From positions 18,805,263-18,869,262 of the forward strand of contig NC_084480.1 in NCBI RefSeq assembly GCF_030035675.1: DNA of 64,000 nucleotides. Reading direction: 5' to 3'. Source of the DNA: Rhineura floridana (Eukaryota; Chordata; Lepidosauria; Squamata; Rhineuridae). A program made the translations under genes and the position numbers. Positions 50,001 through 58,127 of this stretch are shown here, in pieces. Numbering within the stretch: position 1 is the first letter of the stretch; each line of letters starts with the position of its first letter. Under the pieces are notes generated by a model. It was not told the DNA's origin. It ran no database searches and was given only the letters and a program-made list of their open reading frames with translations.

Positions 50001-53000
50001 ACCCTACTGGCCACTGACCATGCTGTCTGAGGTTAATGGAAGTTGTTGTTCAGCAATATCGGGAGGGCCAAATGTTCCCCACACCTGGTACAGGCGGGCC
50101 CTGCTTATACGGCAGGTTCCGTTCCAGACCCCTGCTGTAAAGCAGAAATGCCGTAAAGTGGAACCCCACTGAATATAATGGGGCGCAATGCGCGAAAATG
50201 ATGCCAAAATGATGCAAAATGCCGCAAAAGGGCAAAATCAGCTTTAAAAATGGGGAATCAAAGCCGCTGCATTAGCAGAATGCTGGGAAGTGAAGCACCG
50301 GGAAGTGGGGCCCTACTGTACAAATTCTTAGGAGTTCATGTAAGCTAGCATTTGAGCAAAAAGAGTCACAAGATGGATTCCTTATGAATGCAGTGCCCTG
50401 CTCTGGCCTTTAATTAGTGTATCAGATCCCAGAGGAAGGGCTGGCCAGCTGGCTGGCACCCCGAACCAGAGCGCTCCTATCAGGGGGTAAGGATATACCA
50501 CAACATTTTGTTGCAGATCCCACTTCTCTAACATATTCAGTGAATTAAAATGGGGTATAGTCAAACAGCAGCAAGGGCAGTCTGTAAACTGGGTAATTTT
50601 CAAGCGTTCGGCTTTTAGGGAATGCAGAATTCAAGGAATTCTCAAGAGATACGGCTGCTGTGCCAAGGCATGACCGAGCATCTGCTACGGAACTTCTCTC
50701 TGGTACAGTGGTTTGGAAAACTCTTGATTTAGTCCACAGAAGATGCACACAAAGGGTTTTTGCAACTTTTTCTCCAACTCCTCATTTTGGCTAAAGAGGA
50801 ACTGCTTGAAATAAGTTTACAGAGCAGCCCTATACAGAAAGCTGTCTTATACCAAGTCAGATCAGATCAGTATTACCTACACTGACGGAAAGCAGCTCTC
50901 TGGGGTTTCAGACAGGGGACATTCCCAGGCCTGCCTGGAGCTGCTGGGAATTGAACCTGGGACCTTCAGCATGCAAAACAGATGCTCTACAACTGAGCTA
51001 TGGCCCTTCCAGATAAGTGGGGGCACGGGAGGGAGATACACAGCAGAGCTACTGACGTTTCCAGAAGTCCTGCCAGCTTTTGGTGGCCAGGGCACAAGGG
51101 GTGTGCGCATGTGACCATTTTTCTTTTATGGCTTCCTCCCATTGCTCAGGCTGGTGTAGTTTCTGGCTCTGTTTGGGAGCATGTTAGGGAAACAAGGGAA
51201 CCTAGGATCCTGTCCCTCCTCCCCAACAGCCCTGTTTTTTGCTCCACCAATGGGGCATCCATGCTGGCAGAAAGCTCCACCACTGTTCAGGGCTAGGGAG
51301 GACCTTCAGCAGCAGACCTCCCTTTCCGCTTGGAGACAGGGAGATCTGCGATACCCTATGGCCCCTAGGACACCCTCCCACGGTCTACAGTATTGCACCA
51401 TTAGGCCACACCCACCCCATACATTTAAAGCACTATTATGCCATTTTAACAGTCATGGCTCCCTGCAAAGAATCCTGGGAACTGTTAAGAGTGCTGAGAG
51501 TTGTTAGGGGACCCCTCAAAGAGCTACACTTCCCAGGGTTCCCTGGGAAGAAGGATTGCTAAACCACTCTGAAAACTGTAGCTCTTGGAATGAAGTGATT
51601 TGCCTGTTGACGCTGCTTTTCAGACTGAGTGCATAAACACACTGAAAACAAAGCCTATATACTTACACAGTTCCTGGGAAGTCTGTTGCAGGCTTTGCCA
51701 AGACTGAAATATGTTTCTCAGGTTGACAATAAAGGAAAGGAAATAATGATCAAATCTCTCTGCTTCTGAAATATCAGTACTTTTTAGAATTGTAAACAAT
51801 TTATACACACACCCCAAAATAGCCACTGATCTCTATTCTCTACTGCAAACCCACTGATACCCACACCTATCAACTGGAAATCCTGCCATCCGAAGCATAT
51901 AAAGAAAAACACTGTGTATAGTTTAGCTCTGAGAATCAAACTTATTTGCAACAATGAGAACAAATACCAAAGAAAGATCAGTGAACTTAAAGAACACCTT
52001 CTTCTGTGAGGATATCCTCCACATCCACTGAGCCTCCATTCTGTCCAGAGAAAACCTCCTCCATAATAAAGTGTCAAAGAACAAACAACAACAGATTCCA
52101 TTTGTGGGAGATTTCCATCCAGCATCTCCTATCACTGAGCAATCACTGCTGGCAAACTCTGAACATCTTCCTAGAGCCATCACTAGGCCTCCTGTGGTAG
52201 CATTTTGCCAGCCTCCTAATTTATGCAGACCGGTAGCAAGAGCTGTACTTAAGACACCTATCAGCAATCCTGGGTCTCATCCTTGTCACTCCAAATGCTG
52301 TATCACCTGTGTGTACCTCAGGGAGACAGCTACTTTCAAAAACACTAGGACAGGCAGAACATATTACATCAAACAGAACATCACCTGCAGGCCCTGCAAT
52401 ATAATGTCATTGAATGCAAAAGACCAGGATGTCATATCCAATATGTAGGAAAAACTACAACTGACCTACGCACACGCTTCAGAAACCACAAATCGGCAAT
52501 CTTGACAAAAAAAAGTGGAGCAACCAGTTGCAAAACATTTTAACACTGAGGGCCACAGCCTGTTGGGCTTTTCTATAACAGCTATAGAGATGTCAATAGA
52601 TCCAGCAGCATTAACTAAGAGGGAGAACTTTTGGATATACTCTCTGGACACATTGGCACCACATGGCCTTAATCTGGAGGACAGTACAAACATTACTTAG
52701 CTTCTGCAAATGAAGCCCCGCTGAGCATTCCATCATCAAAGCTCTATAACTGCCACCTTGGTAACAGCATTTGTATGTTAGCAGCTGATGAAGGCGGAAG
52801 CTGAAATGTTTTGATATTGCAATAAAAACCTCTGTTTTGTTCATCACAATTATGTGCATATATGTATTTTAGGTGATTAACAGATTCCTTATAGGGATCC
52901 AGAGCAAGCTTGGGTGAAGTTCTGTCTGCTGCTTTCAAAACCCCACCCCTCCCCACCCTCCCCACCCCTCCCCTGGTTGCCTGTGAGAAACAAGAACTGC

Positions 53001-53256
53001 CTCTATAGCAACCAGGGAGACTGGGATATTTTCTTTCTCTTTTTAAAGCCACAATTATTGACTGGCATAGCCTGGGCAACAAGCTGATAAAACATGCTGG
53101 GGCAAATTTTGCAGCTTAACTGCAAAAGAGAAGTAGTCCAAACAAGATGAGCTGCATTGTTCTTACTGTACATTTTGCCACTCTCCATCCTGATGGTTCT
53201 TCAAGGTACATCAAAATTTTCTTGGAGAGGTCCTTTGAAATATTCTTATAGTCCAT
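40932..53256 (-). CDS. STARD6: StAR-related lipid transfer protein 6, six coding exons
   Basis: STARD6 is a small cytosolic START-domain protein of the STARD4/5/6 group, which bind sterols and move them between membranes. The coding exons on the minus strand are 53256-53167, 51716-51667, 46911-46785, 44930-44816, 43746-43653 and 41088-40932. They sum to 633 nt, 210 aa plus stop (human 220). All junctions are GT-AG and every phase agrees. Shared text with human includes SGWRVAKCT, YRAEALIEVPAAKLFPFIY, SKWDRALQSYK, VSPRDFVFLLHIKKY, DHPDYPPCQNYVRG and GGKLMPSVIDSVMP. The START fold fills the whole protein; there is no signal peptide or membrane segment. The C-terminus is about ten residues shorter than in human. 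The ATG at 53256 is four bases after a predicted acceptor, so a non-coding exon lies upstream. Confidence 0.93.
42400..42585 (+). mobile_element. tRNA-derived SINE
   Basis: CCAAGGTTCAATCCTCAGC (box B) is followed by the SINE body AATACTGAGCTAGATGGACC. The box A region is decayed. Confidence 0.7.
42585..42812 (+). mobile_element. CR1 LINE 3' end
   Basis: GGCTACTAGCCATGATAACT, CAGGAGGGGAGAGTGTTCTT and GGGCCACTGGCCTGATCCAG end in GCTGTTCTTATG, the plus-strand CR1 terminus. Confidence 0.85.
42885..43082 (+). mobile_element. tRNA-derived SINE
   Basis: CTACAGTTCAGCAGTAAAGC (box A), GGTTCAATCCCCAGC (box B) and the tail AAGGCAGCCTCCTATGTTCC are all present, so the copy is nearly full length. Confidence 0.85.
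43085..43545 (+). mobile_element. L2 LINE 3' ends, two pieces
   Basis: GACCTTCCTCTTTCAACAAG, CCACCCAGAGAGCTTCAGC with (AAATA)n, then a second terminus GCCGCCCTGGGCTCCTGC with AAATAAATAAATAAAC. Two L2 subfamily tails lie end to end. Confidence 0.72.
43653..43746 (-). CDS. STARD6: STARD6 coding exon 5
   Basis: It encodes residues 128-158: SLSVDHPDYPPCQNYVRG, then TSFPSGYACCPLPG, lining up with human SVDFPEYPPSSNYIRGYNHP. The acceptor is TGTACCTTAG|C and the donor is CCCGG|GTAAGT. The first codon is split with exon 4. Confidence 0.93.
43987..44421. mobile_element. TAGGGATG MITE, copy C, 435 bp
   Basis: The ends are AAGGATGGGGGAG and TTTCATCCCTTT. TCCAAAGT flanks it exactly (43979-43986 and 44422-44429). 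The body matches copy A at 39861 in reverse. Confidence 0.82.
44608..44765 (-). mobile_element. tRNA-derived SINE
   Basis: Minus strand: tail at GGAACATATGAAGCTGC, head complement GGGGATTGAACTTGGGACC. It ends about 50 bp before STARD6 exon 4 on the plus-strand map. Confidence 0.82.
44816..44930 (-). CDS. STARD6: STARD6 coding exon 4
   Basis: It encodes residues 90-127: DTFIYRSITHSYGMGLV, then SPRDFVFLLHIKKYGDL, the START segment with the conserved SPRDF motif. The acceptor is TGAATTGTAG|G and the donor is AAACT|GTAAGC. Confidence 0.95.
45280..45766. mobile_element. Probable hAT MITE, 487 bp
   Basis: The inverted ends are ACAGGTGGGCAACC and the complement of GATTACCCCTGT. The 8-bp flanks TGTATGCC (45272-45279) and TGTATGCA (45767-45774) match at seven of eight bases. 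No frame is present. Confidence 0.55.
46088..46146. repeat. (TTG)n-(AAC)n hairpin
   Basis: TTATTATTGTTGTTG repeats are followed directly by TAACAACAACAACAACAATA, an almost perfect 25-bp-arm hairpin of trinucleotide repeats. Confidence 0.9.
46785..46911 (-). CDS. STARD6: STARD6 coding exon 3
   Basis: It encodes residues 47-89: YRAEALIEVPAAKLFPFIYC, AEYRSKWDRALQSYK and LVDTIDE, matching human YRVEGIIPESPAKLSDFLYQ. The acceptor is TATTTAACCCAG|A and the donor is GACGAG|GTGAGT, phase 0. Confidence 0.95.
47083..47198. mobile_element. Palindromic hAT-type MITE
   Basis: CCTGGTGCCCTCCAGATGTT is mirrored by AACATCTGGAGGGCACCAGG (the right arm reads AACATCTGGAGGG). The inner arm reads GATGGGAGTTGTAGTCC. 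Confidence 0.85.
47653..48066. mobile_element. hAT MITE, 414 bp
   Basis: The inverted ends are CAGGGCTGGCGCC and GGTGCTGGCCCTG. The flanks TTACTGAC (47645-47652) and CTACTGAC (48067-48074) form an 8-bp duplication with one change. The interior is GC-rich and has no known frame. Confidence 0.82.
48280..48900 (+). mobile_element. L2 LINE 3' end
   Basis: GATAAGTTCAAGGTTTTGG, GGTGTACAAAGCCCTATAC, TTTAGTGTAGTGGCGGCC and the terminus GCTGCCCTGGGCTCCTGTTG match the L2 at 34.2 kb. It is decayed, with several frame breaks. Confidence 0.82.
49620..50090. mobile_element. Palindromic MITE split by another MITE
   Basis: 49620-49673 (TTGAATTACAACTCCCATC) and 50007-50088 (GTTAATGGAAGTTGTTGTTC, GGGAGGGCCAAATGTTCCCC) are the two arms of the GTAGTCC-type palindromic MITE. 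The element at 49674-50006 lies between them. Confidence 0.78.
49674..50006. mobile_element. hAT MITE, 333 bp, exact target duplication
   Basis: The ends TAGGGTTGCCAGG and CCTGGCAACCCTA are inverted repeats, and the arms pair over nearly the whole length (AAAGATACAGAAGACCTC / GAGGTCTTCTGTATCTTT). CTGGCCAC stands on both sides (49666-49673, 50007-50014). A half copy is at 57836-58008. Confidence 0.92.
50091..50318. mobile_element. Mariner-like MITE, TA flanked
   Basis: CAGGCGGGCCCTGCTTATAC and the complement of GTGGGGCCCTACTG are inverted ends, with TA on each side (50089-50090, 50319-50320). It is about 228 bp long and directly abuts the split MITE. Confidence 0.65.
50825..51010 (-). mobile_element. 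tRNA-derived SINE
   Basis: Minus strand: tail AAAGCTGTCTTATACC, head complement GCTCTACAACTGAGCTATGG with GGGAATTGAACCTGGGACC. Nearly full length. Confidence 0.85.
51395..51600. mobile_element. Half of the TGTAGTTT palindromic MITE
   Basis: ACACCCACCCCATACATTT, CATGGCTCCCTGCAAAGAAT, GAGAGTTGTTAGGGG and GCTACACTTCCCAGGG match the left arm and center of that family. Confidence 0.7.
51667..51716 (-). CDS. STARD6: STARD6 coding exon 2 (50-bp exon)
   Basis: It encodes residues 31-46, KHISVLAKPATDFPGT, plus two bases of a Val codon, lining up with human KKITVSSKASRKFHGN. The donor is CTGT|GTAAGT and the acceptor is TCAACCTGAG|A. It is only 50 bp and lies about 60 bp from the Penelope-like fragment. 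Confidence 0.85.
51776..52870 (+). mobile_element. Penelope-like element, 3' half with GIY-YIG domain
   Basis: The plus strand first reads YCKPTDTHTYQLEILPSEA and NKYQRKISELKEHLL, the end of the reverse transcriptase of Penelope-like elements. Next come FCQPPNLCRPVARAVL and HPCHSKCCITC, the Cys-rich region, then YVGKTTTDLRTRFRNHKSAI, PVAKHFNTEGHSLLGFSI and TKRENFWIYSLDTLAPHGLN, the GIY-YIG endonuclease. The 3' tail is GATGAAGGCGGAAGCTGAAA with GCAATAAAAACC. Several frame breaks are present and the front half is missing. It lies in STARD6 intron 1, antisense to the gene. Confidence 0.88.
53167..53256 (-). CDS. STARD6: STARD6 coding exon 1 (start codon exon)
   Basis: It encodes residues 1-30, MDYKNISKDLSKKIL, then MYLEEPSGWRVAKCT, matching human MDFKAIAQQTAQEVL and SGWKVVKTS. 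The acceptor is TTTGACATCTTCACAG|ATAG in front of the ATG, so four bases of 5' UTR are in this exon (53257-53260). The donor is ACA|GTAAGA, phase 0. Confidence 0.93.
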
Positions 53257-53339
53257 CTATCTGTGAAGATGTCAAAGCAATGGACAGGTAAGTGGCACAT
53301 AGTATCACAAAATGTGTGTGTGGGAGGGGGGAACACCAA

Positions 53340-53657
53340 GTTTAAAGGTAAAGGTGTCCCTGCACTTATAGTGCGAGTCGTTTCCGACTCTTAGGGTGAT
53401 GTCTTGCGACGTTTACTAGGCAGACCGTATATATGGGGTGGGATTGCCAGTTCCTTCTCTGGCCTTTCTTTACCCCCCAGCATATGCCGGGTACACATTT
53501 TACCGACCACGGATGGATGGAAGGCTGAGTGGATCTCGACCCCTTTTACCGGAGATTCGACTTCCTCCTTCCGTTGGAATCGAACTCTGGCCGTGAGCAG
53601 AGCTTCAGCTGCGTTACCGCCGCTTACCACTCTGTGCCACGGAGGGTCTTTACATGA
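53340..53657 (-). mobile_element. Sauria-type SINE with BovB-like tail
   Basis: On the minus strand a tRNA-like head (CCGTGGCACAGAGTGGTAAG as box A, AGAGTTCGATTCCAACGG as box B) is followed by a long conserved body and the 3' end AAGAGTCGGAAACGACTCGC, GGGACACCTTTACCTTT. The 3' end resembles the BovB terminus, as known for Sauria SINEs of squamates. It looks nearly full length. Confidence 0.85.
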
Positions 53658-55327
53658 AGTTTAGAGCACCTTAATTGAATGGACTGTAACAGCATTAGAA
53701 ACCTTAGACAGCATTAGAAACTATTCCATATCGATAGAAAAGCTTGTTCCAAAAATTCCATTCCACTCTCCCAACATTCTGTCACCCTATTTTCAGGCAA
53801 GACACCATAACATACCGGCAAATTCAGGTCACACAATTAAAGCTGATTTAGAGATCTTGTGCAACAAACATGCTGCCCCCTCTCCCAGCTGTATGACTTT
53901 TTGCAATAAGGAAAATGACAAGAAAATGCACTGGAAAGTGTGGGAAATTTGCTTGACACGGCATCTAACTTTCCCACTAACAAATGGCAAATAGCCACCG
54001 TCATCTAACCTCCCCAGAAATTTTGTGCAAACAAAACAGAATGAATGCTCAGTAAACAGGTTATCTGGAACAGCTAGAAGGAAGAGAATCCAGGATGAAC
54101 CCTATGCAAATCAGATCAGGCTTGATTTTCAAAAGCTGATGCAATCAGAGGTAGGGGGCAAGCTTAGTCTTCATCCAAACAACGTATAAGCAAATGTTTT
54201 CCATTCATTCCAGTGGGGAAACTCTCCAGCCCAAAACAGCTCTTGTCCCATCCCAAATTGCTCCCTGTCTGTGATCTCTGCTTGGAGACTATCTCCTGGT
54301 GAGTCATTTGTGTACAATGTTTACAGTCAAAGGTCTGCTGAACAGCTGTTCAAAACCTGCACATAGAGATATTGCTGAAGTTAGTGAGAGTAAAATCTAC
54401 TTTCTGAATTTGCCTTCTCCACAAAAGTTCCTGAGACCCTCTTCATCAGACTCCCCCATACCTTCAAAGGTGAAGTGGGTGGGGATCAATGACAGGCAGA
54501 GACTTTTCAGTTGTGGTGCCTAACCTCTGGAACACTCTCCCAACAGAAGCCTGCCTGGCACTGAGCTTGATGTCTCTTTAGCACCAGGCAGAGTCCTTTT
54601 TATTTTCTCTGGTCCTTGAAAGACCGAACTTTTTTCTGCATTGTGTTAATCTGGCCACGTGTTCTTTTCTACTGCTGCTGCTATTTCAATTCATACTGTC
54701 GTTTTCTTTGCATTTATTGTTGTTTTGCTTTGCAATTCTATGCATGTGTACTCCAGAAAAGACTTGCTCCCAGACAGGCTGCAATCCTATACCAGCTAAC
54801 AGGAGTATAATCCACAAAGGGATTTATGTCAGAGCAGACACACATTAGGTTGCATTTTTAATCTTTCAACCATGTTAGCAGCTCCAAGTGGTTGTTTACC
54901 TGTGGCATAGGAATTCCATAAACAAAGCTTGGCCTTAGGTGGCAAAGGAGTACAAGGCTCTCTCGGCACTGTATTTGAGCAGGCACAATGTCAATATCTC
55001 AGCTTCCTATTTGTTCTTCCAATGTGATGGATGGAGGCACCCTGCATGAGAAGAGGATTTGCACAAATGAACTTTTGAAACAGGCCCCTTGTATAGCAAG
55101 ATGTGAACTGAGGTGGTCCAAATGTTATTTTTGGATGAAGTACTATTCAAATCTCACTTATTTATAGCTGTATGTCCAGTGTAAGGAGCAAAGGTATCCC
55201 ACTTCAGGACACAAAAGCCATATAATTTAGGTGTTATCCAGAAGCTATTTTGGGATGCTTTCAGTTGCAGGCATTTGCACCTTTCAATCAAATGCATAGC
55301 TAAGAAAAAACCCTATCTCCAATCTCT
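53658..55327. other. STARD6 intron in 5' UTR, mostly unassigned
   Basis: From 54470 to 54610 a decayed LINE 3' end (GTGGTGCCTAACCTCTGG, CTCTCCCAACAGAAGCC) is seen. The rest is unique-looking AT-rich DNA. No exon was found. Confidence 0.45.
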
Positions 55328-55915
55328 GGTTGTTATATGCCTTCAAGTCGATTACAACTTATGGCGACCCTATGAATCGGCAACCTCCAAGAGCATCTGT
55401 TATAAACCACCCTTGTTCAGATCTTGTAAGTCCAGGTCTGTGGCTTCCTTTATGGAAACAATCCATCTCTTCTTTGGTCTTCCTCTTTTTCTACTCCCTT
55501 CTGTTTTTCCCAGCTTTTTCTTTTCTAGTGAATCAATCATATCTTCTCATTATGTGTCCAAGGTATGATAACCTCAGATTCATCATTTTAGCTTCTAGTG
55601 ATAGTTCTGGTTTAATTTGTTCTAACACCCAATTATTTGTCTTTTTCGCAGTCCATGGTATGTGCAAAGCTCTCCTCCAACACCACATTTCAAATGAGTT
55701 GGTTTTTCTCCTATCCGCTTTTTTCACTGTCCAACTTTTACATCCATACATAGAGATCGGGAATACCATGGTCTGAATGATCCTGACTTTAGTGTTCAGT
55801 GATACATCTTTGTATTTGAGGACCTTTTGTAGTTCTTTCATAGCTGCCCTCCCCAGTCCTAGCCTTCTTCTAATTTCTTGACTACTGTCTCCATTTTGGT
55901 ATTTACTGACATTTT
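55328..55915 (-). mobile_element. RTE/BovB-type LINE 3' part
   Basis: On the minus strand it encodes MKELQKVLKYKDVSLNTKVR, MYGCKSWTVKKADRRK and WCWRRALHIPWTAKKTNN, then ends in GTCGCCATAAGTTGTAATCG and GGCATATAACAA. This is the C-terminus of the BovB reverse transcriptase. Longer than the 3.8 kb copy and more diverged. Confidence 0.82.
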
Positions 55916-56356
55916 GTGATGTAGAGGTGGTGGGAAAAGAAGTTTGTACATGCCCAGAGTTTCACTTTAAGATGGCAGAATATCTTTTGGAGTTCCAAAA
56001 GTGCTTGCCACAGCAATCTAAAGAACTCCTCTGGGTATGTACAAAGTCCCCACTAACACCACACCACAACAACCAGCCCTTAGATGCCAGAGATTGGGGA
56101 CAGGATTTTTTTTTCAAGGCCATCATTTCTAGGGAAATCTGAACTCTGAGTTTCAGAAACTAAGCCTTGCAATCATCAAAATAAATTGCAAACTGTCTAG
56201 TGTATGAGGCGGAGAACCTAATCACTAGCTTAGTGCACTCACTACCGTAAGGCAGGATTCTGGTTCATGTTAAATGTCGTCGCTTCCTCCTTGCTCATGG
56301 GAACTGTACGGGGCGGGGAACTGCTGCGCTGTAACAAAGCAGAATCTCGCACTCAC

Positions 56357-56470
56357 CTGAATGCTGGGTCTTGTTAAAGCATCCCTTCCGCTCCCGTTCT
56401 CCTCCCAGCTGTAACTCCTGCATCTCAGCAGTGGAGGGCAGTGTGGCTCAAGAACATTGTGATGCATTCG
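56357..56470 (-). other. STARD6: Predicted STARD6 non-coding exon 1
   Basis: A consensus donor CAG|GTGAGT on the minus strand ends a predicted exon at 56357, inside the CpG block. Coding begins in the next exon (53256). The upstream boundary is only a guess; the transcription start cannot be read from sequence. Confidence 0.45.
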
Positions 56471-56519
56471 GCCGCGAAGCATTTCGGGAGTTGTGGTCCC
56501 AGGCGCGCTGCTCTCGAAC

Positions 56520-56717
56520 GTTGCTGAGCTTCTGCTGTCGCAGTGAATTCCGGGCCGCGACGGAGCCTGCGCGGTGGGGCCCAGCCGGCGCCATTTTGAA
56601 AGAGGTGGCGTTTCCCTTTCAAACCAGTGGGCGGGAGGAGGCGGAGAGTCCGCGGGTTACTGAGGTGGCTCGGTGTCGTCGTCGGAAAGTAGGCTTCTCT
56701 CGTGACGTGAGAGGAAA
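56520..56717 (+). other. C18orf54: Predicted C18orf54 non-coding exon 1
   Basis: A CpG-rich leader ends at the donor GAGGAAA|GTGAGT (56718). No ATG in it joins a frame continuing into the 59.5 kb exon. The start is a guess. Confidence 0.5.
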
Positions 56718-56726
56718 GTGAGTGAG

Positions 56727-57350
56727 ACTTACAAGCACGCGTGTTGCCCGGCTGCGGATTCGCACGTAAGAGTGGGAGAAACGTGTGACAGTTACAGACG
56801 CGTGTTGCCCGGCGTCTTATTCAGACGTAAGGGTGGGAACGTGTGACAGTTACAAACACACATGTTGCTCGGCTGAGAATTCACACGTAAGGGGGGGAAG
56901 TGTGACAATTACAAGCACGTGTGTTGCCTGACGGCAGATTCAGACGTAAGGGTGCGGATGTGTGACAGTTACAAACATGCATGTTGCCTGGCTGTGGGTT
57001 CACACATAAGGGTGGGAACGTGTGACAGTTACAAACACGTGTGTTGCCCAGCAATGGATTCACATGTAAGGGGGAGATGTGTGATAGTTACAACACTAAG
57101 GTTGCCTGGTGGCAGATTCACACGTAAGGGAGGGAAATGTGTGACAGTTGCAAACGTTTGTTGCCCAGCAGTGGATTCAGACGTAACGGGGGGGGTGACA
57201 GTTGCAAACACGTGTGTTGCCCGGCTGCGGATTCATGCATGGGGGGAGGGAATATGTGACAGTTACAAACCTGTTGCCCAGCTGCAGATTCATGAGTAAG
57301 GGGGAGAAATGTGTGATAGTTACAAATGCGCATGTTACCTGGCAGCAGGT
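56727..57350 (+). repeat. Minisatellite, about 11 units of about 57 bp
   Basis: Each unit reads roughly GTGTTGCCCGGCTGCGGATT, CACACGTAAGGGTGGGAA, then CGTGTGACAGTTACAAACA. Units differ by 10-25% and by short indels. The array starts about ten bases after the C18orf54 exon 1 donor. Nearly every unit has ACGTAAGG, a splice-donor-like word, and several have CACGTG. Confidence 0.93.
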
Positions 57351-57835
57351 GCAAATGTGAGCGCCTGTTTCATGCTCCCCTTCTCGCTCGCGTAGACTCT
57401 CAGTTGAACATGTGAGTAGGTTCTGTTTGCCTCTTTGTAGAATTGAAGGAGGTTTCAGAAAGGGGGTGGGGGAGAAAGCCATTCTTGGGGGGGGGAAGGA
57501 GCCCGTTTCTGATATAAAAGCAACAAAGCGTCTTGGTCACTTAAAGTATGACAGATTTACTGTAAAATCCTATGACTGTGCTCAGAAGTAAGTTCTGTTG
57601 AGTTTAGTAAGGCTTACTGCCAAGTAATAGTGGCCTCAGAAAAAGAATCTGAGGCGGGGAACAGAAGGGGCAAAGTATATTTCTAGGTGGGCGAAATATA
57701 CTTAAAGGAGGGGGCGAGCTCCTCTTGGCGCTGCCCTTTGTTCCAAGTAAGTAGGTACTTTGGAGGATTGCAGCCTTAAAGTAGTAAACTCTGGTTGGAT
57801 TCCTGCTGCTTGTGATTACCTGGGAGTGCTTACCC
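57351..57835. other. C18orf54 intron 1, unassigned part
   Basis: Old short repeats (CTCAGAAGTAAGTTCTG near 57580; CAAGTAAGTAGG near 57745) and G-runs near 57488. No gene is seen. Confidence 0.4.
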
Positions 57836-58008
57836 GGGCCTGGCAACCAAGATATCTTCTATATCTTTCAAAGTTGTGCAGGGGGAAGGAAGAATTCCAC
57901 CTTGTGGTTTTCCCCATTACAGAGATGCAAGAACACCTGCACTTTTCCTGGCTTTCTCTTCTCCTAAAAATACAGGATCAGTCTCAGGCCATGGACCTGG
58001 CAACCCTA
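57836..58008. mobile_element. Half of the TAGGGTTGCC MITE
   Basis: AAGTTGTGCAGGGGGAAGG, CACCTTGTGGTTTTCCCC, AAATACAGGATCAGTCTCAG and CCTGGCAACCCTA are the right arm of the element at 49674-50006. Confidence 0.75.
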
Positions 58009-58127
58009 GTTGCATCAGATCACCCTATGCTGATGGAGTGGTACCCCAAAACATCTGGAGAAGGCCAGATTGGGAAAGGCCATCGGTTGAATCTGGGAGG
58101 TTTGCATATGCAAAGCATGTGTTATAT

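Larger units (their letters stand above)
46912..51666. other. STARD6 intron 2: MITEs, L2, SINE
   Basis: Contents in order: 47083-47198 palindromic MITE; 47653-48066 hAT MITE; 48070-48270 short foldback repeat (GGGTCTACTCTGAGTAGAAT); 48280-48900 L2 3' end (+); 48903-48945 trinucleotide repeats; 48990-49615 unassigned; 49620-50320 stacked MITEs; 50321-50820 unassigned; 50825-51010 SINE (-); 51395-51600 half of the TGTAGTTT MITE. Confidence 0.6.
56280..56720. promoter_or_regulatory. Bidirectional CpG promoter of STARD6 and C18orf54
   Basis: A CpG-rich block (GGGCCGCGACGGAGCCTGCG, GCCCAGCCGGCGCCATTTTG) lies between two opposed strong donors: CAG|GTGAGT on the minus strand at 56356-56351 and AAA|GTGAGT on the plus strand at 56718. 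It contains a ZNF143-like site (minus strand ACCACAACTCCCGAAATGC, 56479-56497), a YY1-like GCGCCATTTTG (about 56588), GGGCGGGAGGAGGCGG and an E2F-like TTTCCCTTT. It is TATA-less. Confidence 0.7.

Noticed and set aside
51923-52267. 114-codon minus-strand frame at 52 kb
   Set aside because: It is antisense to the Penelope-like element, whose plus-strand text matches the family; the minus frame has no match.
56201-56310. Minus-strand frame MSKEEATTFNMNQNPALR before a GTAGTG as a STARD6 first coding exon
   Set aside because: It does not resemble the STARD6 N-terminus, the donor is poor, and a well-matching start exon exists at 53256.
56371-56721. 116-codon frame across the CpG promoter
   Set aside because: GC-rich sequence gives long frames by chance; it spans the predicted donor and is Arg/Cys/Ser-rich without conservation evidence.
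56919-57482. Several repetitive frames over the minisatellite (CNCHT-type text)
   Set aside because: They follow from tandem repetition of a unit open in several frames on both strands, not from a protein gene.
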